In this document: positions 17,744-24,950 of the stretch, piece by piece
How positions within the stretch are numbered: the stretch's first letter is position 1
Layout: the number at the start of each line of letters is the position of its first letter
Assembly (NCBI RefSeq): GCF_042653205.1
Contig: NZ_JBHSHY010000001.1
Location: forward strand, 62,001-126,000
Direction of reading: 5' to 3'
Length of the DNA: 64,000 nucleotides
Source of the DNA: Paenibacillus_Z sp042653205
GTDB taxonomy: Bacteria > Bacillota > Bacilli > Paenibacillales > Paenibacillaceae
Notes under the pieces: generated by a model
Seen by the model: the letters and a program-made list of their open reading frames with translations, nothing else
Database searches by the model: none
What the model was told of the DNA's origin: nothing
Program-made: the position numbers and the translations under genes

Positions 17744-18121
17744 ATGCGGATCGGGGAATTGGCGGCGCGTACGGGCGCCAGCATCCGCTCGCTGCGGTAT
17801 TACGAGCAGCAAGGGCTGCTGGCGCCGCTGCGGGAAGATAACGGCTATCGGGTCTATTCGCCGTTCGCGGAGGAGCAGGTGCGGACGATCCGCCTGTACT
17901 TGAACCTCGGGCTGACGACGGACGAGATCGCGGGCATCCTGCAGTGCGTGCTGATGAACGAGGAAGCCTTCTGCGAGCAGGTGCTCCCCATCTACCGGCA
18001 GAAGCTGGAGCAGATCGACGAGCAGATCCGGCTGCTGACGGGGATTCGCCGCAATCTGCTCGACCGCATCGACGCCATCGTGCGCGAGCGTCCCGGCGAA
18101 GCGCGCGAAGAGGTATTGTAG
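17744..18121 (+). CDS. MerR-family transcriptional regulator
   Basis: 125 aa. N-terminal winged helix RIGELAARTGASIRSLRYYEQQGLLAP, with NGYRVYSPFAEEQVRTIRLYLNLG, followed by a long dimerisation helix (EQVLPIYRQKLEQIDEQIRLLTGIRRNLLDRI). Cysteines occur in LQCVL and FCEQV, but the arrangement does not match CueR, ZntR or SoxR metal/cluster sites. It resembles the short YdfL/multidrug or aldehyde-responsive MerR group. AAGGAGG lies about 10 bp upstream. A PhyH oxygenase gene starts 105 bp downstream and is the likeliest partner. Confidence 0.87.
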   Translation: MRIGELAARTGASIRSLRYYEQQGLLAPLREDNGYRVYSPFAEEQVRTIRLYLNLGLTTDEIAGILQCVLMNEEAFCEQVLPIYRQKLEQIDEQIRLLTGIRRNLLDRIDAIVRERPGEAREEVL

Positions 18122-18163
18122 GATTGCCGCGCAGCGGCTATAATCATATGTGCCCGCGCACAT
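18116..18163 (+). promoter_or_regulatory. Promoter and palindrome before PhyH gene 2
   Basis: TTGTAG (18116-18121), 17 bp, TATAAT (18139-18144), overlapping the merR stop codon. Immediately downstream is the palindrome ATGTGC-CCGC-GCACAT (18148-18163), placed like a repressor operator. Confidence 0.55.
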
Positions 18164-18226
18164 GAAACCGTTAACATGGACGGTCGCGGCCATCGGGAGA
18201 ACAACCACTACGCGAGGTGAACGAGG

Positions 18227-19063
18227 TTGAAGATTAGCCAAGAAGAATTGGAAACGCTCCAGCTGAACGAAGCGACGATCGAGCTTGCCGTCAACCTGAT
18301 CAAAGTGAACGGCTACGTGATTTTCGAAGGCGTGCTGCCGGAGGCGAAAGTAACCGAGCTCCGCGAAGCCTTCAAGGCATGCATGAAGTGGTTCATCGAT
18401 AAACACGGCGAAGAGATTTATCTGAACAAGACGGGCTTCAACGAAGGCACGAACCATCTGGGCATCTTCCTGCCGTTCGCTCCGCCATTCAACGATCCGC
18501 TCGTCATCGAGCACCCGTTCGCGCTCGCGGTCATCGACCGCCTGCTCGGACCGGACCATGCCGTGACGCTGTTCTCGTCGAACACGTCGCTGCCCGGCGG
18601 CCGGAAAGCGCAGCCCGTTCACCCGGACTACGGCGCCCGCTTCGGCGACCTGTGCAAGGTCTCGCTGCCGATCACGGACCTCGTGTTCAACATTCCGCTC
18701 GTCGACGTTAACGAAGGCAACGGTCCGATGGAGATTTGGCCGGGAGGCACGCATTTGCTGCCGGACTCCTATTACGGGCCGAACGGGCCGAACCCGGAAG
18801 AGCTCGCGCCGCACATGCATTCGATCAAGGTGCATATGCCGGCGGGATCTATCCTGATCCGCGACGTCCGCATGTGGCACCGGGGTACGCCGAACCGGAG
18901 CGACGAGATCCGCCCGAATCTGGCGCTCATCTACAGCGCGTCCCACCGCGACAACACGGTGCAGATTCCGCAGGAGACGTACGACGGGCTGTCCGAGCGG
19001 GCTAAGCATCTGTTCCGCTGGCAGAAGATCGGCTACCCCGTCATCGAGCCGACGCACGAATAG
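18227..19063 (+). CDS. Phytanoyl-CoA dioxygenase (PhyH) family protein 2
   Basis: 278-aa Fe(II)/2-oxoglutarate oxygenase fold. The metal ligands are H-x-D in QPVHPDYG and the distal His in RDVRMWHRGTPNRSDEIRPNLAL, whose terminal Arg should bind 2-oxoglutarate. The N-terminus has VNGYVIFEGVLPEAKV, the usual PhyH opening, and FNIPLVDVNEGNGPMEIWPGGTHLLP precedes the distal His. Starts with TTG, with GAGGTGA 6 bp upstream. Has its own promoter behind the MerR gene and a strong terminator. Substrate unknown. Confidence 0.88.
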   Translation: MKISQEELETLQLNEATIELAVNLIKVNGYVIFEGVLPEAKVTELREAFKACMKWFIDKHGEEIYLNKTGFNEGTNHLGIFLPFAPPFNDPLVIEHPFALAVIDRLLGPDHAVTLFSSNTSLPGGRKAQPVHPDYGARFGDLCKVSLPITDLVFNIPLVDVNEGNGPMEIWPGGTHLLPDSYYGPNGPNPEELAPHMHSIKVHMPAGSILIRDVRMWHRGTPNRSDEIRPNLALIYSASHRDNTVQIPQETYDGLSERAKHLFRWQKIGYPVIEPTHE

Positions 19064-19135
19064 CCGCCGCGTTCGCCAGCATCGCGAGGCGATCCGACTC
19101 GTCAGGACGCGGGTGACATACGCGAAAGCAAGCCA

Positions 19136-19160
19136 AGCCGCGGATCCCGCGGCTTTTTTT
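19136..19160 (+). terminator. Intrinsic terminator of PhyH gene 2
   Basis: AGCCGCGG / CCGCGGCT stem followed by a T7 run. Confidence 0.9.
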
Positions 19161-19363
19161 GCATGGGCAGGCGCGGCCCACGGCAACCGGTATCGGGCAG
19201 CAGCGCCGTTCCGCCGGTTCGGCCAGCCCGAGCCGCCTGCCGCAGCAGGTCAGGAGGTCATAAAACCGTCAAAACGATCCTATTAGGTCGTAGTTGAAGC
19301 GTCTCCGGCGTTCTATAGTGGAATGGAGAGGATTCGCACAGCAAACCGATAGGATGTGAAACG

Positions 19364-20323
19364 ATGCAATCGAAAGTGTTGACGAAAACACAGATCGAGC
19401 AGTTCATCGAGCTCGGCTACGTGCATTTGGAAGAGGCATTTCCGCGCAAGGCGGCGCTCGCCGCGCAGGATTACCTGTGGGCGCAGGTCGAGAAGCGCAG
19501 CGTGCTGAAGGACGACCGCGCGACCTGGAACCAGCCGATGGTGCATATTCGCGAGCAGTTCGACACGGAGGAATTCCAAGTATGCAATACGCTTCGGCTG
19601 GCCGACGCCATCGAGGACGTGGTCGGCGCGGGCCGGTGGAAGGAGCGTTCCGTCTACGGCCAAGAAGGGGACAAGACGCAGTGGGGCTGGTGGCCGGTCA
19701 ATTTCGCCGCCGGCGCCGATCTGCCGTGGGATGTGCCGACGAACGGCTGGCACTGGGACGGGATGAGCCGCCCGCATTACGTGGACAGCCCGGAGCAGGG
19801 ACTGCTATTGCTCTGCATCTTCTCGGACATCGACCTGCGCAGCGGGAGCACGCTCGTAGCCGAAGGCTCGCATAAGATCGTGAGCAAGCTGCTCGCGGAG
19901 CATCGCGACGGCCCGAAGGCGAACGAAGCGATCCGGCTCGCAAACCGTTCCCACCCGTGGCTGCGGGAGCTGACGAACACGAAGGAGAGCGATGCGGGCC
20001 CCGTCGATGTGTACGGGGATGCGGCCGCGCAAGCCGCGCCGAGCGCCGAGGCGGGGAACCGCATCGCGGCGTTCATGAAGCGGGAGCACGTGGACGCGGA
20101 CGGCTTCCGGCTGCGCGTCGTCGAGACGCCCGCGTCGGCCGGCGACGTGCTGCTCTGCCATCCATTCCTCTACCACTGCGCCTCGCAAAATCATTCCGGC
20201 GTGCCGCGGTTCATGTGCAACCGCGCGACCCCGCTCGTCCGCCGGATGAACCTGAACCGGGCGAATCCGGACGACTATTCGCCGCTCGAGCTCAGCGTGC
20301 GGCAGTCGTTCGTCCGGGCTTAA
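19364..20323 (+). CDS. Phytanoyl-CoA dioxygenase (PhyH) family protein 3
   Basis: 319 aa, larger than its relatives here. H-x-D in NGWHWDGMSRP, the substrate-side strand RSGSTLVAEGSHKIV, and the distal His-Arg region in LLCHPFLYHCASQNHSGVPRFMCNR. Residues ~190-240, just before the distal motif, form an Ala-rich insert. Weak ribosome site (AGGATGTG). The 300 bp upstream holds the previous terminator but no convincing promoter. Substrate unknown; context is a run of single-gene units. Confidence 0.85.
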   Translation: MQSKVLTKTQIEQFIELGYVHLEEAFPRKAALAAQDYLWAQVEKRSVLKDDRATWNQPMVHIREQFDTEEFQVCNTLRLADAIEDVVGAGRWKERSVYGQEGDKTQWGWWPVNFAAGADLPWDVPTNGWHWDGMSRPHYVDSPEQGLLLLCIFSDIDLRSGSTLVAEGSHKIVSKLLAEHRDGPKANEAIRLANRSHPWLRELTNTKESDAGPVDVYGDAAAQAAPSAEAGNRIAAFMKREHVDADGFRLRVVETPASAGDVLLCHPFLYHCASQNHSGVPRFMCNRATPLVRRMNLNRANPDDYSPLELSVRQSFVRA

Positions 20324-20466
20324 GCCCGCGGCCGGCCGCGGGGCGCCGCGAAGCGGGTCGCGCTCGTTCCTGCCGGACAAGCGTGCCGGGCTTGCCCCGG
20401 CATCGATCCGCGAACCGATTATAGCCGCCCGCGCGACGGGGCTGCCGGAATATCCCGGCGGCCTTG

Positions 20467-20495
20467 TTGACGTTGCGGGACAAGTATTTTAGGAT
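20467..20495 (+). promoter_or_regulatory. Promoter of the molybdopterin oxidoreductase gene
   Basis: TTGACG (20467-20472), 17 bp, TAGGAT (20490-20495), 43 bp before the start codon. Confidence 0.55.
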
Positions 20496-20538
20496 AATGG
20501 ATACGCAAGACATTCGAACCGACAAAGGAGTCACGCAC

Positions 20539-21207
20539 ATGCATAACAAAGCCGAGCGGCTGCAGCGGGCCAAGCCGCCCGTCGCCGAATCGCCGCGGGA
20601 GCTCGCCCACCGGCTGCCGCCGGGTCAAATCTGGACGGAACGGTTTCCGATTCTGCACGAAGACGAGGTGCCGAGCTACGACATGTCCGCTTGGAATTTC
20701 CGGCTCTTCGGCGAAGTCGGGGAGGAGCCCGTCCTGAGCTTCGAAGACCTGATGGCCCTGCCGCAGACCGAGATCCGCGTCGACATTCACTGCGTCACGC
20801 GCTGGTCCAAGGCGGATACGACCTGGAAGGGCGTCTTGGTCCGGGATCTGCTCGAGCGGCTGAACATCGATCCGGACGCGCATTTCGTCATGGTGCATGC
20901 CGACCCGGATTACGAGACGAACCTGCCGCTAAGCGACTTGCTTGGCGATCAGGTGCTGCTCGCCCACACCTACGACGGTCAGCCGCTCACGGCGAAGCAC
21001 GGCGGACCGCTGCGGCTCGTCGTGCCGCATCTGTATTTCTGGAAGAGCGCCAAATGGGTCCGCGGCTTCGAATTCATGAAGCGCGACCGGCCGGGATTCT
21101 GGGAGCGCAACGGCTTCCATAACGAGGCCGAGCCGTTCCAGGAGCAGCGGTTCTCCGAGGAAGGCCATATGCCGGAGGACGAGTGGAAGAATTTCGACTT
21201 TGACTGA
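20539..21207 (+). CDS. Sulfite-oxidase-like molybdopterin-dependent oxidoreductase
   Basis: 222 aa, a stand-alone Mo-cofactor domain (oxidoreductase molybdopterin-binding family) without haem or dimerisation domains. The molybdenum-ligating Cys is in DIHCVTRWSKADTTWKGV. Other family stretches are TERFPILHEDEVP, LPLSDLLGDQVLLAHTYDGQPL, HGGPLRLVVPHLYFWKSAKWVRG and GFWERNGFHNEAEPF. There is no Tat or secretion signal, so it is cytoplasmic, unlike MsrP. Start at 20539 with AAAGGAG 8 bp upstream. Natural substrate unknown. Confidence 0.9.
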   Translation: MHNKAERLQRAKPPVAESPRELAHRLPPGQIWTERFPILHEDEVPSYDMSAWNFRLFGEVGEEPVLSFEDLMALPQTEIRVDIHCVTRWSKADTTWKGVLVRDLLERLNIDPDAHFVMVHADPDYETNLPLSDLLGDQVLLAHTYDGQPLTAKHGGPLRLVVPHLYFWKSAKWVRGFEFMKRDRPGFWERNGFHNEAEPFQEQRFSEEGHMPEDEWKNFDFD

Positions 21208-21357
21208 ACGAAGATCCGATTGTCAAAAGGGCTAGTTGATTGCTGCAAGGTTGAAGTGAAAGCCGAACCCGGGCTGACCAGGCGCGACGACAGTTAAGCG
21301 ATGAAACGAACAAGAGCGCCCGCGCAGCCCGACATCCGTTAGGGAAGAGGTGCGTCC

Positions 21358-21753
21358 ATGTCGGTGCTGGGCATGAAGAAGATCGAATTCATTACGCTGT
21401 TCGTCGAGGATTTGCCGCGGGCGAAGTCGTTTTACGAGACGGCCTTCGGCTCGTCCCCCGTATTCGAGGATCCGCATTCCGCCGTCTATCCGTTCGGCAA
21501 CCTGAGCATCAACCTGCTGGTCGATACCGAAGCGCCCGGGCTGATCGGCCCGGCGAAGGTCGCGGCCCGGGAGGCCGGCTCGCGGTTTCAGTTCACGATC
21601 CCGGTCGAGGACGTCGACGGCGCGTGCGAGGAGCTGCGCGGCCGCGGTGTCTCGCTGCTGAACGGCCCGCTCGATCGGCCGTGGGGCATCCGCACGGCAT
21701 GCTTCGCCGATCCGGACGGCCATATCTGGGAGCTGGCGCAGCAGCTGGGTTAG
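21358..21753 (+). CDS. VOC/glyoxalase-fold protein
   Basis: 131 aa, one vicinal-oxygen-chelate module pair: KKIEFITLFVEDLPRAKSFYETAFG at the start, FTIPVEDVDGACEELRGRGV in the middle and FADPDGHIWELAQQLG at the end, with the terminal metal-type glutamate. AAGAGGTG precedes the ATG. Could be a dioxygenase, lyase or resistance-type binding protein; nothing nearby decides. Confidence 0.85.
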   Translation: MSVLGMKKIEFITLFVEDLPRAKSFYETAFGSSPVFEDPHSAVYPFGNLSINLLVDTEAPGLIGPAKVAAREAGSRFQFTIPVEDVDGACEELRGRGVSLLNGPLDRPWGIRTACFADPDGHIWELAQQLG

Positions 21754-21777
21754 CGCCAAGCGTATCATACGACGATG

Positions 21778-21802
21778 AAAGCCGCATTCGCGCGGCTTTT
21801 TT
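21778..21802. terminator. Terminator between VOC gene and tetR-type gene
   Basis: AAAGCCGC / GCGGCTTT stem with a T6 tail on the plus strand. Confidence 0.85.
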
Positions 21803-21826
21803 CGTTGTGCCGGGCGGGCGGCGGCG

Positions 21827-22408
21827 TCAATGCAGCTCGACGCCGTTCTTCGCGAACAGGTCTCGCAGCTGCCGGGCCATCGCCTCCGGGGAATGGGGCA
21901 TGGCGCGCCCGATCCACCATTCCACGATGCCGACGAACGCGGAGGCCACGAACTCGGCGTGCAGCTCGCGGTCGATGCGCGGCGCGCCGCCGAGCCCATC
22001 GAGCTTCCGCAGGACGCCGCCGGCCACAAACGCCAGCATCCGTTCGCGGAAGACGGACGTCCGCTGGTTGGCGAACATGGCCGAGAAGAACGAATAATGA
22101 GCCGCGAGGTAGTCGAAGACCGGCTTCAGGTCGCCTTCCAGCGCGGGCGGACCGTCCGCCGATGCGGCGTCGCCGTGAACGCAGAAGGCGAGCAGCCGGT
22201 TTAAATGGCTTTCGATATTTTTGTCGAGAAGGTCGTACTTGTCTGCGTAATGCAAATACACCGTTCCGCGGTTCACATTGGCGCGGTCGGAAATGTCGTT
22301 GATCGTAATGTGCTGGAATTCCTTCTCGGCGAACAGCTCCAGGAACGCTTTATTGATCGCTTCCCGCGTCTTGACTACGCGCCGGTCGAGTTTGGCTTCG
22401 GTGCTCAT
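21827..22408 (-). CDS. TetR/AcrR-family regulator
   Basis: 193 aa. N-terminal HTH KTREAINKAFLELFAEKEFQHITINDISDRANVNRGTVYLHYADKYDLLD is a clear TetR DNA-binding domain. The C-terminal domain (LGGAPRIDRELHAEFVASAFVGIVEWWIGRAMPHSPEAMARQLRDLF) matches the subgroup common in Bacillota (TetR_C_7/YsiA-like). Start set at 22408, with AAAGGAG upstream. It is divergent from an SDR gene across a 316-bp region carrying a 14-bp repeated motif, so the SDR is its probable target. Confidence 0.88.
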   Translation of the reverse strand: MSTEAKLDRRVVKTREAINKAFLELFAEKEFQHITINDISDRANVNRGTVYLHYADKYDLLDKNIESHLNRLLAFCVHGDAASADGPPALEGDLKPVFDYLAAHYSFFSAMFANQRTSVFRERMLAFVAGGVLRKLDGLGGAPRIDRELHAEFVASAFVGIVEWWIGRAMPHSPEAMARQLRDLFAKNGVELH

Positions 22409-22436
22409 GGCGCACGCTCCTTTCTTGAAAATCATA

Positions 22437-22590
22437 GGGCCGATTGTCGCTAACGCCTGCTTGGATGACGCGAGAATCTTCTGGGCAGACTTGGGACGAC
22501 GATAAAGCATGGCAGTCCAACGATCCGGTTGTCCCACGCTGGAACCGCCGCTTCCCCTCCGTTAATCGACACCGTCGGGCCGATTGTCGC
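22437..22590. repeat. 14-bp exact direct repeat in the TetR-SDR intergenic region
   Basis: GGGCCGATTGTCGC occurs at 22437-22450 and 22577-22590, 140 bp apart and in the same orientation: one copy beside tetR, the other upstream of the SDR promoter. Plausible operator pair. Confidence 0.5.
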
Positions 22591-22619
22591 ATATGGGACA
22601 GAACGGCCGACATCAGCGA

Positions 22620-22660
22620 TTGAAGTCCGACCTGGTCTGTTTATAATGATAATCAACGAA
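22620..22660 (+). promoter_or_regulatory. Promoter of the SDR gene overlapped by a Fur-like sequence
   Basis: TTGAAG (22620-22625), 16 bp, TATAAT (22642-22647). The stretch 22643-22655 (ATAATGATAATCA) matches 13 consecutive bases of the 19-bp Fur consensus, but the other half is absent. Confidence 0.4.
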
Positions 22661-22725
22661 CGCCAATTATTCAACGCGTGTTGAGTGAATGGCTTCGATT
22701 CCTAAGGACGAAGGGAAGATCGAGG

Positions 22726-23469
22726 ATGGACAACATAACGGGAAAAGTGGTTATCATCACGGGCGCATCGAGCGGCATCGGGGAAGCGACGGCCAAGCGG
22801 CTGGCGGAGAAAGGGGCTAAGCTGGTGCTGGCGGCGCGGCGGGAGGACCGGCTGAAGGCCCTGACGGAGGAGATCGTTCGGATGGGCGGCGAAGCGGCGT
22901 ACGCGGTTGCCGACGTGGTGTCGGCCGCAGACCTGCGCAAGACTGCTGCCTTAGCCGTCGAGCGCTATGGGCGAATCGACGTGCTGGTGAACAATGCCGG
23001 CATCATGCCAGTGTCGCGGCTGAGCGAACTGCGGGTCGAGGACTGGGACCGGATGATCGACGTCAACGTCAAGGGCGTGCTGTACGGCATCGCGGCGGTG
23101 CTCCCGGTCATGCGCGAGCAGCGCTCCGGGCATATCGTCAATCTCTCCTCGACGTCGGGGTACGAGGTCAGTCCGACGTCGGCCGTGTACAGCGCGACGA
23201 AGTTTGCCGTCCGGGCGATCACCGACGGGCTGCGCCAAGAGGAATCGGCAGCCTCGGGCATTCGCGCGACGCTCGTCGCGCCGGGCCTGACCGAGACGGA
23301 ACTGCTCGGCTCGCTGACGAGCCCGGAAGCGCGGGCGATCGCCGACCACATCGTAGGAATGGGGATGTCGCCTGAGCGGATCGCGGATGCCGTCGCGTAT
23401 GCGATCGGGCAGCCGAACGAAGCGAGCGTGAGCGAAATCATCGTCCGTCCGACGGCGCTGGCCATGTAA
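22726..23469 (+). CDS. Short-chain dehydrogenase/reductase (SDR)
   Basis: 247-aa classical SDR: NAD(P)-binding TGASSGIGEATAKRL, NNAGIMP, catalytic Ser in NLSSTSGYEV and Y-x3-K in YSATKFAVRA. RREDR after the second strand suggests NADP(H). SDRs with the ending MGMSPERIADAVAYAIGQPNEASVSEIIVRPTAL form a common oxidoreductase subgroup. ATG at 22726 is preceded by GGGAAGATCGAGG. Probably controlled by the divergent TetR. Confidence 0.9.
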   Translation: MDNITGKVVIITGASSGIGEATAKRLAEKGAKLVLAARREDRLKALTEEIVRMGGEAAYAVADVVSAADLRKTAALAVERYGRIDVLVNNAGIMPVSRLSELRVEDWDRMIDVNVKGVLYGIAAVLPVMREQRSGHIVNLSSTSGYEVSPTSAVYSATKFAVRAITDGLRQEESAASGIRATLVAPGLTETELLGSLTSPEARAIADHIVGMGMSPERIADAVAYAIGQPNEASVSEIIVRPTALAM

Positions 23470-23496
23470 CGGAGCGATTCATATCGGATACGCGGG

Positions 23497-23526
23497 AAGC
23501 CGACCGGGACCGGTCGGCTTTTTTAT
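23497..23526 (+). terminator. Intrinsic terminator of the SDR gene
   Basis: AAGCCGACC / GGTCGGCTT stem followed by T6. Confidence 0.9.
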
Positions 23527-23634
23527 GGGCATTCGCGCCTGCGGCCGTGCGCCTGACCGCGCGTGGCCGTCCGGAGATCGGCTGATAGCGGCCAGAGGCA
23601 GGAATTAACCGGATGAGCCAGCGCTTGTGGCTGA

Positions 23635-23680
23635 ATTGGCTGAAGCCATCGGTTCTTGTTATAATTGGATGGTTAGCCAA
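23635..23680 (+). promoter_or_regulatory. Promoter of the cyclase gene flanked by an inverted repeat
   Basis: TTGGCT (23636-23641), 18 bp, TATAAT (23660-23665). ATTGGCT (23635-23641) and its complement AGCCAAT (23674-23680) bracket the promoter, a possible operator. Confidence 0.6.
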
Positions 23681-23703
23681 TCTCACATCAAGGAGCTGCA
23701 CTC

Positions 23704-24462
23704 ATGAAATTGATCGATCTCAGTGTTACCATTAGTCCGCGCATCCGCGAGCCGCTGCCGGCGGCGATCCAATATGCGAGCCACGAAGACGGCGCGAAGC
23801 AGGCGGCGGCCGTTCTTGGCTTGAAGCAGGAAGATTTTCCCGAAGGCAAAGCTTGGGCGACGGAAACCGTCACCTTGAATACGCACGCGGGCACGCATAT
23901 CGATGCCCCTTGGCACTATTGGCCGACGTCGGAGGGCGAGAAAGCCAGAACGATCGACGAGCTGCCGCTCGAATGGTTCTACGGCGACGGCGTCGTGCTT
24001 GACTTCAGCGGGAAGCCGCCGGGCTACGAGATCACGACGGACGACCTGATCGCTGAGCTGGACCGGATCGGGTATACGCTGAAGCCGCTCGACATCGTGC
24101 TCGTCCGTTCCGACGCGGACAAGCGGCTGTTCGACGACAACTATGCGTTCCTGCATGCCGGCGTGTCGGCGGAAGCCACCGTCTGGCTGCTCGAGCAGGG
24201 CATCAAAGTCGTTGGCACGGACGGCTGGGGCTGGGATATCCCGCTCAATCTGCAGGCTGCCGCGTACAAGGCGCAGCCTCGCGACGGCGTGCTGTGGGCG
24301 GCGCACTACGTCGGCAAGGACCGGGAGTACTGCCAGATCGAGAAGCTGGCCAATCTGGACCGGCTGCCCAAGCCGTACGGCTTCAAGGTGGCGTGCTTCC
24401 CCGTGAAGGTCGAGGGGGCAAGCGCGGGCTGGGCGCGTCCGGTCGCCATTTTCGAAGACTGA
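23704..24462 (+). CDS. Cyclase/kynurenine-formamidase-like metal hydrolase
   Basis: 252 aa of the cyclase family (KynB-like fold). The metal-binding signature H-x-G-T-H-x-D-x-P-x-H is seen as HAGTHIDAPWHYW near residues 60-72, with the opening KLIDLSVTISP. Further conserved parts are DGWGWDIP and HYVGKDREYCQIEKLANLDRLP. Family members hydrolyse formylkynurenine, isatin or cyclic amides; no tryptophan genes are adjacent. CAAGGAG lies 8-10 bp before the ATG. Confidence 0.85.
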   Translation: MKLIDLSVTISPRIREPLPAAIQYASHEDGAKQAAAVLGLKQEDFPEGKAWATETVTLNTHAGTHIDAPWHYWPTSEGEKARTIDELPLEWFYGDGVVLDFSGKPPGYEITTDDLIAELDRIGYTLKPLDIVLVRSDADKRLFDDNYAFLHAGVSAEATVWLLEQGIKVVGTDGWGWDIPLNLQAAAYKAQPRDGVLWAAHYVGKDREYCQIEKLANLDRLPKPYGFKVACFPVKVEGASAGWARPVAIFED

Positions 24463-24588
24463 TGGCGCCGCGGGCCGCGGTCGAGGCAGCTTGGACGACG
24501 TTCGAACTGCCGGCGAAGGACCGGCGGCGGTGCGTTTCGATTCTCTGTTCATAAGAACCGATGCTTCGCGTGCAGGCGCGCGATTCAG

Positions 24589-24617
24589 CCGGTCGGCGTC
24601 ATGCCGGCCGGTTTTTT
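24589..24617 (+). terminator. Intrinsic terminator of the cyclase gene
   Basis: CCGGTCGGC (24589-24597) pairs with GCCGGCCGG (24604-24612), with one G-T pair, followed by T6. Confidence 0.8.
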
Positions 24618-24683
24618 CCGGTTGTGCGCGAGAGCCGCAGGAGAATGCTGTCGACTCTTGTCGTTAGAAGGAGAAAAAAGAAA

Positions 24684-24731
24684 ATGCGACATCATTTTCA
24701 GGAGATGTCGCAAAATTGGAGCTATTTATGA
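24684..24731 (+). CDS. Possible 15-codon leader peptide overlapping a hairpin
   Basis: AAGGAG (24668-24673) lies 10 bp before ATG 24684; the frame reads MRHHFQEMSQNWSYL and stops at TGA. Its first half lies within an inverted repeat (TGCGACATC at 24685-24693, GATGTCGCA at 24704-24712). The segment is AT-rich compared with everything around it and lies 220 bp upstream of the yesN-like gene. It could be a translated leader, a small regulatory RNA or chance. On the minus strand the stem is followed by TTTTCTTTTTT, a terminator signature. Confidence 0.3.
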   Translation: MRHHFQEMSQNWSYL

Positions 24732-24950
24732 GATAAATTTAGGATGCGGAACGAACGGGGATTATGCTAAATTATTGGGTAACCATTATGGATTTTGTCG
24801 ATCTGGACAGATCGCAGCGACAATACGTTTTCCGCTTCGTTGATGCGTTTCCTTTGGTTGCGGACCGGCCGGGCAGTACCCGGGGCCGGCATGTTGGCAG
24901 GAGCTTGCTTCTGACGTTTATGAAAACGGATACAAGAAAGGGTGAGCGGC
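24732..24950. other. Leader region of the two-component operon
   Basis: AT-rich start (ATTATGCTAAATTATTGGG around 24765-24783) then mixed sequence up to the ribosome site AAAGGGTGA. It must hold the operon promoter, but no hexamer pair is good enough to name. Confidence 0.35.

Noticed and set aside
24589..24712. Riboswitch in the leader of the two-component operon
   Set aside because: Only a terminator of the previous gene and one simple hairpin are seen; no conserved aptamer core was recognised.
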